64,000 bases of DNA from Tragulus kanchil (taxonomy: Eukaryota; Chordata; Mammalia; Artiodactyla; Tragulidae): NCBI GenBank assembly GCA_022376925.1, contig JAIOJX010000003.1, forward strand, positions 35,269,874 through 35,333,873, in the 5' to 3' direction. The notes below the pieces were generated by a model. The model made no database searches, had not been told where the DNA came from, and worked only from the letters and a program-made list of their open reading frames with translations. This document shows positions 1-11,539 of this stretch, piece after piece. The number at the start of each line of letters is the position of its first letter. The stretch's first letter is position 1. The translations under genes and the position numbers were made by a program.

Positions 1-1527
1 ATATCTAGATTACCTGACGAGTGAGATCTAATCCATTGGCTCGGATGAATTCAACCAATTGAACTGAATATAAAAAGAAGCACAGATCTTTGTGTGTAAT
101 ATCAACTCTGCTCTCCTTACCATGGACATGTGCTCTTAAACTGAGTGGGAGAAAGGACCACAAGATGTTACACCCAAGTAACCTAACTGGCTCCTGTCTT
201 AGATTCTGCTCCCTGTTCCAGCAGGTGAGTTGCCTTCATGCTGATGACAGTGCTGCCCGAGAAAAGCATGCTGTCTAGATCTGTTTTGGTAAAGAGACCT
301 TATTTCTTGGTGCTCATTTTTGGGACCACAGCAGCCTTCTCTTGGTCATACAGCCCAGGTAAAACTTAAAAAATAAAATTCTTTAATTCTATGTGTTGTT
401 CTATTATAATAAAAGTTGGTCGAGCTAGCCATTTTTCAGAGGCAGATGAAAGAAAGTACTTGCTGAAAGCCTAAACATGCAAAACCTCCTCCAAGTATCA
501 TTTATATTCCAGTGAGAATAGTGTTTATATTACAATTATTTTAGAAATCCTGATCATTTAGAAATTCTACAACTGACTTTAACCAAATCAAAGCAAATTT
601 TAAAGATATTTTTAGAAACTTGAAAATTAAAAATAAAATTTTTGTATATATATAAAAATGAATGGATTCTGTAAAAGTCATATCAAATTTGCATCTTGAG
701 AATATTTTATCATTTAAGTAAACTTATATTTGTATATACTAACATTTTAATGATAAACAAAGCATGAAGAGTGCAAGGTCAAGTTGAAAATCATGTAAGC
801 CATCATGCTCTTTAGGTGGTTAATAGAAGCAAAATTCTAATAACTTAATTATATCCATATTAAAACTTAATTAGAAAACAAACCAGTTAATTACATGAAT
901 CCACAAACTTACATTGTAGTATCACTTTGTGCATTAGGAATGAATTACTAATATTTTCTACTGTTAATACATGGTTAATTAATGATTAAATAGTGTTTTA
1001 CTGTTCACTCATTAATGATTTATTACAGTTACTTAAATAGTTTCCCATATCTGAGAGCTTTAAATAGACATGTTAAGATTACTTTTCAGGTTTACCTTCT
1101 TTCTAATGTCCTGGTTACTACATTTTCTATTGTATTACTCTGATCTCCTTTCAACTGTGAATATCAAATATCTAGATTACCTGACGAGTGAGATCTAATC
1201 CATTGGCTCGGATGAATTCAACCAATTGAACTGAATATAAAAAGAAGCACAGATCTTTGTGTGTAATATCAACTCTGCTCTCCTTACCATGGACATGTGC
1301 TCTTAAACTGAGTGGGAGAAAGGACCACAAGATGTTACACCCAAGTAACCTAACTGGCTCCTGTCTTAGATTCTGCTCCCTGTTCCAGCAGGTGAGTTGC
1401 CTTCATGCTGATGACAGTGCTGCCCGAGAAAAGCATGCTGTCTAGATCTGTTTTGGTAAAGAGACCTTATTTCTTGGTGCTCATTTTTGGGACCACAGCA
1501 GCCTTCTCTTGGTCATACAGCCCAGGT
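1..1527. repeat. Duplicated block A (offset 1167 bp)
   Basis: Positions 1-360 recur at 1168-1527 in the same orientation, base for base as far as I can align by eye. The left copy may extend upstream of the window. Unlike the other pairs, the two copies are separated by about 807 bp (361-1167) of ordinary AT-rich sequence. After the repeat the left copy continues into that sequence, while the right copy continues into the start of block B. Part of the repeat (from 1256) is present a third time at 2441. The small open frame inside it is carried along with the copies and shows no homology I recognise. Confidence 0.9.
361..1167. other. AT-rich noncoding stretch between the copies of block A
   Basis: Low-complexity-leaning AT-rich DNA with many A/T runs and no open frame of note. 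I recognise no SINE, LINE or RNA gene. It may be the true continuation of the left A copy, or filler at an assembly join; the sequence alone does not decide. Confidence 0.5.
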
Positions 1528-3556
1528 CAAGGCGATCTATGTATCACAAGGCATCTTGGTGGTGAGAAAATCTTTCACTGAGTAGTTCATTTAGAAATGG
1601 CCCTTCCCTTGAGATATAATAGCAATGTAGTTTGTAAGCACTGGGGACTGAGTCTTTAGATTCTTTATTACAAGCATGCTTTTCATGGCTTCTGGATTCG
1701 CCTAGAGTCTCCCAGAATGCAATTACTTCTTCTGATGTGTACCTGACAACCAGATTGAGGTGTTTTTCTCCCATTTTGAAAAGCTACATGGAAATAGCTT
1801 CCAGGGTGTGACATTGCAATCTTAATGCTTGTCTTTATGTAACTATTTGTCCTTATCAGGGGTCTCTGTGGCTGCTGGGAGATGGTGTTTAGTTGGTTTA
1901 GAAATGACAGTAATGCTCTGGAAATGGCTTTTCTTTTCCAAAAAAAAAAAAAAAATGACAAGTATGGGATGGTGTGAAACTACTAAAATTATCTCTCTTT
2001 CTCCTCACCTTTCAAAAACACAGAGCTTTAAAAGTATAGACAGTCAGAGGGAGTGAATTTATTTTGCATTTGCTAAGGAAAGACAAGAGAAATCTAATTT
2101 TGACCAGAATAGCCTTAGAAACAATGATAAGCTTTACCCAGTGGAAACTTGACTATATTCAAGCACTGTGAGCTATTTTGTAATTTGCTGTGAAATATCT
2201 ATTTTTTTAAATCGTGTTATTTTATAATTTTGATTTATTTGTGTCTGCCTTTAAAAACTTTTATAATTTCAAGGTAAGTTGACTCTAGGAATAGAAAAAA
2301 AAAAATTATATGCCAAATTTGAACTCAGGATATTGTAAGATGGTTTCTATCTTCCCTGAAGAGAAAAATGAAAAAGTAGAATGAATATCCTAACCTGGCT
2401 ACCTGTCTTAGTTTGCTCCCTGTTTCCAAGCTAAAAAAGGTTTGTGTGTAATATCAACTCTGCTCTCCTTACCATGGACATGTGCTCTTAAACTGAGTGG
2501 GAGAAAGGACCACAAGATGTTACACCCAAGTAACCTAACTGGCTCCTGTCTTAGATTCTGCTCCCTGTTCCAGCAGGTGAGTTGCCTTCATGCTGATGAC
2601 AGTGCTGCCCGAGAAAAGCATGCTGTCTAGATCTGTTTTGGTAAAGAGACCTTATTTCTTGGTGCTCATTTTTGGGACCACAGCAGCCTTCTCTTGGTCA
2701 TACAGCCCAGGTCAAGGCGATCTATGTATCACAAGGCATCTTGGTGGTGAGAAAATCTTTCACTGAGTAGTTCATTTAGAAATGGCCCTTCCCTTGAGAT
2801 ATAATAGCAATGTAGTTTGTAAGCACTGGGGACTGAGTCTTTAGATTCTTTATTACAAGCATGCTTTTCATGGCTTCTGGATTCGCCTAGAGTCTCCCAG
2901 AATGCAATTACTTCTTCTGATGTGTACCTGACAACCAGATTGAGGTGTTTTTCTCCCATTTTGAAAAGCTACATGGAAATAGCTTCCAGGGTGTGACATT
3001 GCAATCTTAATGCTTGTCTTTATGTAACTATTTGTCCTTATCAGGGGTCTCTGTGGCTGCTGGGAGATGGTGTTTAGTTGGTTTAGAAATGACAGTAATG
3101 CTCTGGAAATGGCTTTTCTTTTCCAAAAAAAAAAAAAAAATGACAAGTATGGGATGGTGTGAAACTACTAAAATTATCTCTCTTTCTCCTCACCTTTCAA
3201 AAACACAGAGCTTTAAAAGTATAGACAGTCAGAGGGAGTGAATTTATTTTGCATTTGCTAAGGAAAGACAAGAGAAATCTAATTTTGACCAGAATAGCCT
3301 TAGAAACAATGATAAGCTTTACCCAGTGGAAACTTGACTATATTCAAGCACTGTGAGCTATTTTGTAATTTGCTGTGAAATATCTATTTTTTTAAATCGT
3401 GTTATTTTATAATTTTGATTTATTTGTGTCTGCCTTTAAAAACTTTTATAATTTCAAGGTAAGTTGACTCTAGGAATAGAAAAAAAAAAATTATATGCCA
3501 AATTTGAACTCAGGATATTGTAAGATGGTTTCTATCTTCCCCGAAGAGAAAAATGA
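1256..3556. repeat. Duplicated block B (offset 1185 bp, 69-bp spacer)
   Basis: 1256-2371 and 2441-3556 are direct copies. Even the 16-A run (1940-1955 and 3125-3140) is the same length. One substitution was seen (T2357 versus C3542); the third copy in block C has T (4686). The spacer 2372-2440 is not unique: 2391-2431 aligns with 2530-2573 but with several small insertions and deletions, as in an uncorrected long read. The unit contains no recognised transposon. Small open frames on both strands are duplicated intact and are not supported as genes. Confidence 0.93.
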
Positions 3557-3754
3557 TAGTGATGGAATTGAAAATAGTTCAGAATAGAGAAGAAAAAACA
3601 AATTAAATATTGGTGATTAGTTCTATTTATTAGTCATAGTCCCAAACTATAAAAACTGATCCTGGTTACATAGAGGGATCAAGGGACAACGATTTTAGGG
3701 TTATAAAATGTTGTAATATAGGTTTGGTACTCATATACATTGACTAATGAGAAT

Positions 3755-3780
3755 TTGTGTGTGTGTGTGTGTGTGTGTGT
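3755..3780. repeat. (TG)13 microsatellite
   Basis: Thirteen TG units directly abut the BovA end of the following Bov-tA SINE, a common arrangement for ruminant SINE tails. The repeated VCVCVC peptide in overlapping open frames is only this run translated. Confidence 0.95.
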
Positions 3781-3985
3781 GCTCAGTTGTGTCCAACCCT
3801 TTGCCATCTCATGCGCTATAGCCAACCAGGCTCAACTATCCATGGAATTTCCCAGGCAAGAATATGGGAGTGGGTTGCCATTTCCTCTTCCAGGAGATAT
3901 CTCCCACCCAGGGATAGAATCCATGCCTCTTGTGTCTCCTACATTGGCAGGTAAATTCTTTACCTCTGTGCCACCTGGGAAGCCC
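3781..3985 (-). mobile_element. Bov-tA SINE
   Basis: Read on the minus strand this has the Bov-tA order: a tRNA-derived head (the minus-strand start reads as GGGCTTCCCAGG, seen here as its complement at about 3974-3985), then the BovA part with the complement of the CCCACTCC and TTCTTGCCTGG motifs, ending next to the (TG)n run. It is moderately diverged from what I remember of the consensus. It is a pol III-type retroposon with no coding role, although it generates a spurious open frame. Confidence 0.88.
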
Positions 3986-4898
3986 AAAGAGAATTTATTT
4001 ATATGTAATAAAAAAATAAATATTACTGTACATTTCTAGACACTGAAAGTAGTCATATTTACCCATACAATTTAAGTGTTGCTTGGATTTCAAAAGTATA
4101 GCTAGCACCTGTTGCCAGCAGTTTTGCCGGAGGTAAATTTCTTTTTTTTAATTTATTTGCATCTCATCCACTGTCAATCTCTGGCGAGGTACAAATTGAA
4201 CATTTGGAAGTGTAAAGAAGCATATACAAGCAGGGAATGAGAAGAAAAGTAAGAGCAAGTGCTGTTTAAAATGTTTTGCAAATTTCATACTAGTTTGAAA
4301 TCAATGAGTGATAGAAAATTATCTCTCTTTCTCCTCACCTTTCAAAACACAGAGCTTTAAAAGTATAGACAGTCAGAGGGAGTGAATTTATTTTGCATTT
4401 GCTAAGGAAAGACAAGAGAAATCTAATTTTGACCAGAATAGCCTTAGAAACAATGATAAGCTTTACCCAGTGGAAACTTGACTATATTCAAGCACTGTGA
4501 GCTATTTTGTAATTTGCTGTGAAATATCTATTTTTTTAAATCGTGTTATTTTATAATTTTGATTTATTTGTGTCTGCCTTTAAAAACTTTTATAATTTCA
4601 AGGTAAGTTGACTCTAGGAATAGAAAAAAAAAAATTATATGCCAAATTTGAACTCAGGATATTGTAAGATGGTTTCTATCTTCCCTGAAGAGAAAAATGA
4701 TAGTGATGGAATTGAAAATAGTTCAGAATAGAGAAGAAAAAACAAATTAAATATTGGTGATTAGTTCTATTTATTAGTCATAGTCCCAAACTATAAAAAC
4801 TGATCCTGGTTACATAGAGGGATCAAGGGACAACGATTTTAGGGTTATAAAATGTTGTAATATAGGTTTGGTACTCATATACATTGACTAATGAGAAT

Positions 4899-5129
4899 TT
4901 GTGTGTGTGTGTGTGTGTGTGTGTGCTCAGTTGTGTCCAACCCTTTGCCATCTCATGCGCTATAGCCAACCAGGCTCAACTATCCATGGAATTTCCCAGG
5001 CAAGAATATGGGAGTGGGTTGCCATTTCCTCTTCCAGGAGATATCTCCCACCCAGGGATAGAATCCATGCCTCTTGTGTCTCCTACATTGGCAGGTAAAT
5101 TCTTTACCTCTGTGCCACCTGGGAAGCCC
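4899..5129 (-). mobile_element. Second copy of (TG)n plus Bov-tA SINE
   Basis: Exact counterpart of 3755-3985 at +1144 bp, including the same number of TG units. It was carried by duplication of block C and is not an independent insertion. Confidence 0.9.
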
Positions 5130-5458
5130 AAAGAGAATTTATTTATATGTAATAAAAAAATAAATATTACTGTACATTTCTAGACACTGAAAGTAGTCAT
5201 ATTTACCCATACAATTTAAGTGTTGCTTGGATTTCAAAAGTATAGCTAGCACCTGTTGCCAGCAGTTTTGCCGGAGGTAAATTTCTTTTTTTTAATTTAT
5301 TTGCATCTCATCCACTGTCAATCTCTGGCGAGGTACAAATTGAACATTTGGAAGTGTAAAGAAGCATATACAAGCAGGGAATGAGAAGAAAAGTAAGAGC
5401 AAGTGCTGTTTAAAATGTTTTGCAAATTTCATACTAGTTTGAAATCAATGAGTGATAG

Positions 5459-6751
5459 CTTTTGAAGGTCAGTTTAGACATCTTTGTTTTGTAACATCAG
5501 TGGATGTTTCCATTATCTACTACGATGGTATCTTGAGTTGTAGACTCAAGCTTCATTCACTCACTCATTCATTCAGTGATTATTGTTGGGTATCTTGACA
5601 GGCTTTGGACTGATCAAGGGTAGGAAAGTTGATTTGAAAATGAAGCCTCAAGAAATGAGGCAATATTGTGGAATTCTAGACAAATTTAATACAATTCAGT
5701 AGCAAACCAAAATATGAGTTTCCCAGCAAAAATCAGTAGTCAAATGACTCTTCATATTTTGCTTCTTTTATTATTATAATGACCTACAAAGAATCTGATA
5801 AAAGTGATATCAGGTGTTGGCAGGCCCACTATCTAAACTACTTTGTTTAGTGGTTCCTTCTGCTGTAGGGGCCCATGGATAAATCCTCCAACAGTAACCT
5901 CAGGGAGATATGTTCTACACGGTTGAAGGAAAAAAGTGAAGAGAGTTCTAGGAGATTCAAGTCTCCATTTTAAAAACAAAGACATCGGATCTCTCTTTTC
6001 AAATATCCAGTCCTTTCACGAATTGCTCCTCATAGAGCTAAACTACAGTGTACTTTGTGTGAGGGTCTTCTTCCATGAGAAGAAACAACACTCTTGACTG
6101 CCCTCTTTAGAAGGCTAAACCATGACCAAGGGACCTTGCATGATGTTAGAGAAAGAAGTGAACAAACATATTGCTTGGGTTCTTATTTGCCTTTAGTATG
6201 AGGAAAAAATAAGTAAGAACTATACAAGCTTGAGGGCAAATTACATTTTCCTTACTAACTAAGAGGATGCAAATGGAAGATTTTTAATCTGTTATCCCTG
6301 GATCTATATAAATAGGTTTTACATAATTTGAATGCATTTGAGTTTTTCAAGGAGGGGTCTATAGCTTTCATCAGATTTAAAAGAGTCTGCCCCTTCAAAT
6401 TAAAAAAAAATTGCTTTTAATAAGTCATTTGAGTGATAGGACTATTATATTGAGATATATTTCTCTTAATTCTTGAATTTCAAGCTTTTTAATAAGAAAC
6501 TGTTTCCTTCAGTCTAAGACTATGCAAAATCTGGTCAATACCTGTTATGAACTGATGAAGCTAAGGATAGAGAGCTAACTTCCATTCCTCTGGATCACAT
6601 AAGTTCATTTTCGTATTTTGTTCTAACCCGGCTATGCAGACATGACCAGAAACTCTTTCTCATTGAAGGAAAAGAAAAGAGAGTTTTAAAGTCTTGTTTT
6701 GGTGCACTGATAGGCTCCATAATCTAAAATAATTTCTTTGGTTTTATTGAT
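5459..6751. other. Unduplicated noncoding stretch
   Basis: No second copy within the window. The ATTCA-rich patch near 5555-5590 resembles the end of an old MIR/L2 element, but too weakly to call. No open frame, RNA gene or young retroposon is seen in the rest. Confidence 0.5.
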
Positions 6752-6957
6752 GTACTTGCCAGGTGGCTCAGTGGGAATGAATCCACCTGCAATGCAGGAG
6801 ACATGGATTCGATTCTTGGGTCAGGAATATCTCCTGGAGGAGGGCATGGCAACCCACTCCAGTATTCTTGCCTGGAGAATCCCATGGAAACAGGAACCTG
6901 GCGGGTTACAGTCCATGGGGTCGCAGAGTTGGACACGACTGAGCAACTGAGCATGCA
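6752..6957 (+). mobile_element. Bov-tA SINE
   Basis: Plus-strand Bov-tA: tRNA-like head with the GTGGCTCAGTGGG and TTCGATTC boxes, then the BovA body with GGCAACCCACTCCAGTATTC, GGAGAATCCCATGG and a GTCGCAGAGTTGGACACG tail. Overlapping open frames on both strands are translations of this SINE. Confidence 0.92.
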
Positions 6958-7394
6958 TGTAGAGACCTTAGTATCACTTTCTAAACTTAGCAGTTTTAAT
7001 ATTCCTCAGGCAACTGATCATGAAAAAGTCTCCATCTTCAAGTAGGGGTAAAATAGCATCTATTTCTATATCTCTCATTATGGAGAGATAGAGTTCGTTC
7101 TTCTATCAGCATATTTTTGTGACCTCTCCCTTGTTATCTGAAAACTTCGCACAGTAATATTTTATTCTATCCCAAAGGCACCATATGTCACCTCCCACCT
7201 TCCTAAGATAGACACCAGGTGTCAGCAAATGGCAGGCTCTCAGTAGGTAAAATTGAAGGTAATGGTCTTTGGCATGTCTAAATGCACTTTAAGAAAAAAA
7301 GTTTTTTCTATGAATAAAAGATGTGGCAAAGTCAGTCATGCTAAGATATCCTTTTTAAGCACATAATTGTGAGCATGAATGAAAATTTTCCTGT
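6958..7394. other. Unduplicated noncoding stretch
   Basis: AT-rich intergenic sequence between a Bov-tA and block D. Nothing recognisable is seen on either strand. Confidence 0.5.
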
Positions 7395-9505
7395 AAGAGT
7401 AAGGTACTTGGATTTTATTAAGTAAGTAATCTTATACATAAATTAGTTGATCCAATCAGATTAAAATTGTATAAAAAAGTATGAAAAACAACAAACACAG
7501 TAAAAACACCCCACAACCAACATATCATTTCTTGGGCTAGATGTGATGGAATGTATTCATTCTGGCATTGAGCTTTGACAAGTGTGGTTATGTGGAAGCA
7601 TTCTAGAAAAGAAAGCAGAAAGCATATTTATTCCAATCTAAATTATGTCCCTAGATAACATGATGGTGACTGAATTTATCACATCAGCTCTTGAAATTTC
7701 CATTAAAGTTATCACATATAGGCAAAAAGCTCAAATTACTTGTAGGTACAATACTTTAACAGGGGAAGTCCAGATGGAACTTTTATAGATTCACAAATAG
7801 CATGGCTCACTCTACTGGAATACTGGGTCCAAATGGCACATCCCTTTTGGGGTTACAGTTTAGAGTAAAACAGATTTATTAATAATCAATGCACTCATAT
7901 GACCAAGAATGTTATCAGCTCATTCAAGATGGAAAACAACAGGAAACTTAAGCCAAGACTTATATTTTTGCCCTTCTTACTGTATGCATTGGAAAAGAAC
8001 CCCATTGGCCCTTTTTTTTTAGCTAGTAATGTCTAATGCAGAAAGACAGGAATAAGCAGAGTAGAAAGCACCTGTCAGCTCTATTTCCCACTCTCCTTGA
8101 TTAGCATGAAACATTAATAGGGCTTTCAGAAATTCTGGCCTGAAATGGGCTTTGCCTGAGAACGTGTCTGTCCTTACTGCATAAAAGCCACTATCATTAA
8201 AAAAGGGCACATAACTAAAGAAGACTCTTTCTTGAAATTTATACCTTTTTTTCATACAATGACAAATTATTTTAATAATAGGAATCACATACACTGCAAT
8301 TTGTATAATGTTTCCCATAAAATTTCCAAATTTAATGTCTCCCCATTAAATTTACTCCTTTTACCTGACTCATCTCTTTTTCAAAAAGAATGACACACAC
8401 AAAATGATACATCATGCTTTCTTTTCATACAGTAATGGGCTTAATACAATTTCTTTTCATTTTTAATTGAAAACCAGGGAAGAGTAAGGTACTTGGATTT
8501 TATTAAGTAAGTAATCTTATACATAAATTAGTTGATCCAATCAGATTAAAATTGTATAAAAAAGTATGAAAAACAACAAACACAGTAAAAACACCCCACA
8601 ACCAACATATCATTTCTTGGGCTAGATGTGATGGAATGTATTCATTCTGGCATTGAGCTTTGACAAGTGTGGTTATGTGGAAGCATTCTAGAAAAGAAAG
8701 CAGAAAGCATATTTATTCCAATCTAAATTATGTCCCTAGATAACATGATGGTGACTGAATTTATCACATCAGCTCTTGAAATTTCCATTAAAGTTATCAC
8801 ATATAGGCAAAAAGCTCAAATTACTTGTAGGTACAATACTTTAACAGGGGAAGTCCAGATGGAACTTTTATAGATTCACAAATAGCATGGCTCACTCTAC
8901 TGGAATACTGGGTCCAAATGGCACATCCCTTTTGGGGTTACAGTTTAGAGTAAAACAGATTTATTAATAATCAATGCACTCATATGACCAAGAATGTTAT
9001 CAGCTCATTCAAGATGGAAAACAACAGGAAACTTAAGCCAAGACTTATATTTTTGCCCTTCTTACTGTATGCATTGGAAAAGAACCCCATTGGCCCTTTT
9101 TTAGCTAGTAATGTCTAATGCAGAAAGACAGGAATAAGCAGAGTAGAAAGCACCTGTCAGCTCTATTTCCCACTCTCCTTGATTAGCATGAAACATTAAT
9201 AGGGCTTTCAGAAATTCTGGCCTGAAATGGGCTTTGCCTGAGAACGTGTCTGTCCTTACTGCATAAAAGCCACTATCATTAAAAAAGGGCACATAACTAA
9301 AGAAGACTCTTTCTTGAAATTTATACCTTTTTTTCATACAATGACAAATTATTTTAATAATAGGAATCACATACACTGCAATTTGTATAATGTTTCCCAT
9401 AAAATTTCCAAATTTAATGTCTCCCCATTAAATTTACTCCTTTTACCTGACTCATCTCTTTTTCAAAAAGAATGACACACACAAAATGATACATCATGCT
9501 TTCTT
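7395..9505. repeat. Duplicated block D (offset 1085 then 1082 bp, 56-bp spacer)
   Basis: 7395-8423 recurs at 8480-9505. A poly-T run is 9 T in the left copy (about 8012-8020) and 6 T in the right, which explains the offset change. The spacer 8424-8479 is a shortened, indel-rich version of what follows the right copy (9506-9602): the same order of words but missing dozens of bases. A 99-codon minus-strand open frame (8019-8318 and 9101-9400) is duplicated with it. It has no domain I recognise and is treated as chance. Confidence 0.93.
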
Positions 9506-11539
9506 ATAAAGAATTGAAAATGAACATACAGTAATGGGTTAACACGCATTTTAATACAATTTTCATTGTTGTGCATTTTTCTTTCCAATACTGAAAACCA
9601 GGGATGTTCCAATAACCTCAGGCAATGCCTAAGGATAAAACAAATCACATGGCGGTGAACTATTTTCACCTATTTATTCCTCTACAGGAAAAATATTCAT
9701 AAATAGAAAGAAAATCAGATGAGTACCAAAAAATGATGTTCAGTCTTAATACTCTTTTTCACATACTGTATGTTTCTACATACTAAAAATAAAACAAACA
9801 AAAAAAAAGCATTATGGATTTCTAGAATTTTTTGAGGGTTTAGTCTATTGTTAATTTTTATTAAAGGTGAGTTTCAGACTGCTTTCCATTTTCCAAAATG
9901 GCCACAAAAAAATTCAAAAGACGTAACTGGATTCAAATAAGAAGGTCATAGATCTCAAAATATAGCTCTCAGTCTCTTAATAAAAACTCTGCTCAGATCT
10001 GCAATTCGAAGCGTAAGTTTTTAGGTCTGGAAACTTTTGAGTTGAGCACTTGTTATATTTATGAAGCCATTAGTTTACAAAGAAATATGCATGTTAGGGA
10101 GGCTCTCCTTACATTATGTGAATGTCAGCCAGTACCACCCCCCACATCCTTGCACAAGTTTCCTAAAAGAGTAAAGATAGGAGAGAATTGCCCTAGATGA
10201 AATGAAGTGTCTACCAGAATTTCATCAAAAAACAGCACTTTCTGGAAAAATCATGCTGATTGTCCCACATTCGCCACCCAGCTACAATGAGGTAGCCCCA
10301 AATTAAACAAGGTGCACATCATAAAAGTGTTTCCATTTCCTTCTGGTGATTCTGTAAGTGTGCAACTCCTGCAGCATCTGACAGGCAGATTCAAAAGACA
10401 CTGAGGACAAGCAAAGTTAAAACAATAATGCACTGTAGATTTTGTTAAGAAGAGCTATTATTTAAAATATTGAAATTAAATGTCTCCCCATTAAATTTAC
10501 TCCTTTTACCTGACTCATCTCTTTTTCAAAAAGAATGACACACACAAAATGATACATCATGCTTTCTTATAAAGAATTGAAAATGAACATACAGTAATGG
10601 GTTAACACGCATTTTAATACAATTTTCATTGTTGTGCATTTTTCTTTCCAATACTGAAAACCAGGGATGTTCCAATAACCTCAGGCAATGCCTAAGGATA
10701 AAACAAATCACATGGCGGTGAACTATTTTCACCTATTTATTCCTCTACAGGAAAAATATTCATAAATAGAAAGAAAATCAGATGAGTACCAAAAAATGAT
10801 GTTCAGTCTTAATACTCTTTTTCACATACTGTATGTTTCTACATACTAAAAATAAAACAAACAAAAAAAAAGCATTATGGATTTCTAGAATTTTTTGAGG
10901 GTTTAGTCTATTGTTAATTTTTATTAAAGGTGAGTTTCAGACTGCTTTCCATTTTCCAAAATGGCCACAAAAAAATTCAAAAGACGTAACTGGATTCAAA
11001 TAAGAAGGTCATAGATCTCAAAATATAGCTCTCAGTCTCTTAATAAAAACTCTGCTCAGATCTGCAATTCGAAGCGTAAGTTTTTAGGTCTGGAAACTTT
11101 TGAGTTGAGCACTTGTTATATTTATGAAGCCATTAGTTTACAAAGAAATATGCATGTTAGGGAGGCTCTCCTTACATTATGTGAATGTCAGCCAGTACCA
11201 CCCCCCACATCCTTGCACAAGTTTCCTAAAAGAGTAAAGATAGGAGAGAATTGCCCTAGATGAAATGAAGTGTCTACCAGAATTTCATCAAAAAACAGCA
11301 CTTTCTGGAAAAATCATGCTGATTGTCCCACATTCGCCACCCAGCTACAATGAGGTAGCCCCAAATTAAACAAGGTGCACATCATAAAAGTGTTTCCATT
11401 TCCTTCTGGTGATTCTGTAAGTGTGCAACTCCTGCAGCATCTGACAGGCAGATTCAAAAGACACCGAGGACAAGCAAAGTTAAAACAATAATGCACTGTA
11501 GATTTTGTTAAGAAGAGCTATTATTTAAAATATTGAAAT
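9416..11539. repeat. Duplicated block E (offset 1063 bp, abutting)
   Basis: 9416-10476 is followed directly by 10477-11539. One substitution was seen (T10402 versus C11465; the third copy in block F also has C). The start overlaps the end of the right D copy (9416-9505). A few bases of loose similarity at the join blur its exact position. No transposon or gene is recognised inside. Confidence 0.93.

Larger units (their letters stand above)
3170..5458. repeat. Duplicated block C (offset 1144-1145 bp, abutting)
   Basis: 3170-4314 is followed immediately by its copy 4315-5458 with no spacer. The only difference noticed near the start is a 5-A versus 4-A run, plus the 3542/4686 substitution. The first 387 bp (3170-3556) also belong to the right copy of block B, so this segment is present three times (from about 1985, 3170 and 4315). 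The unit carries a (TG)n run and a Bov-tA SINE, both duplicated. Confidence 0.93.

Noticed and set aside
215..230. Splice donor (CAGGTGAG) and donor-like CAGGTAAAAC near 355
   Set aside because: Single motif matches without exon context; expected by chance at this density.
361..1167. Endogenous retrovirus or LTR between the A copies
   Set aside because: No TG...CA termini, polyadenylation region, primer-binding site or gag/pol-like frame was seen. No retroviral sequence was recognised anywhere in the window.
6752..6830. tRNA genes at Bov-tA and CHR heads
   Set aside because: These are SINE tRNA-derived heads fused to SINE bodies, lacking a complete cloverleaf.
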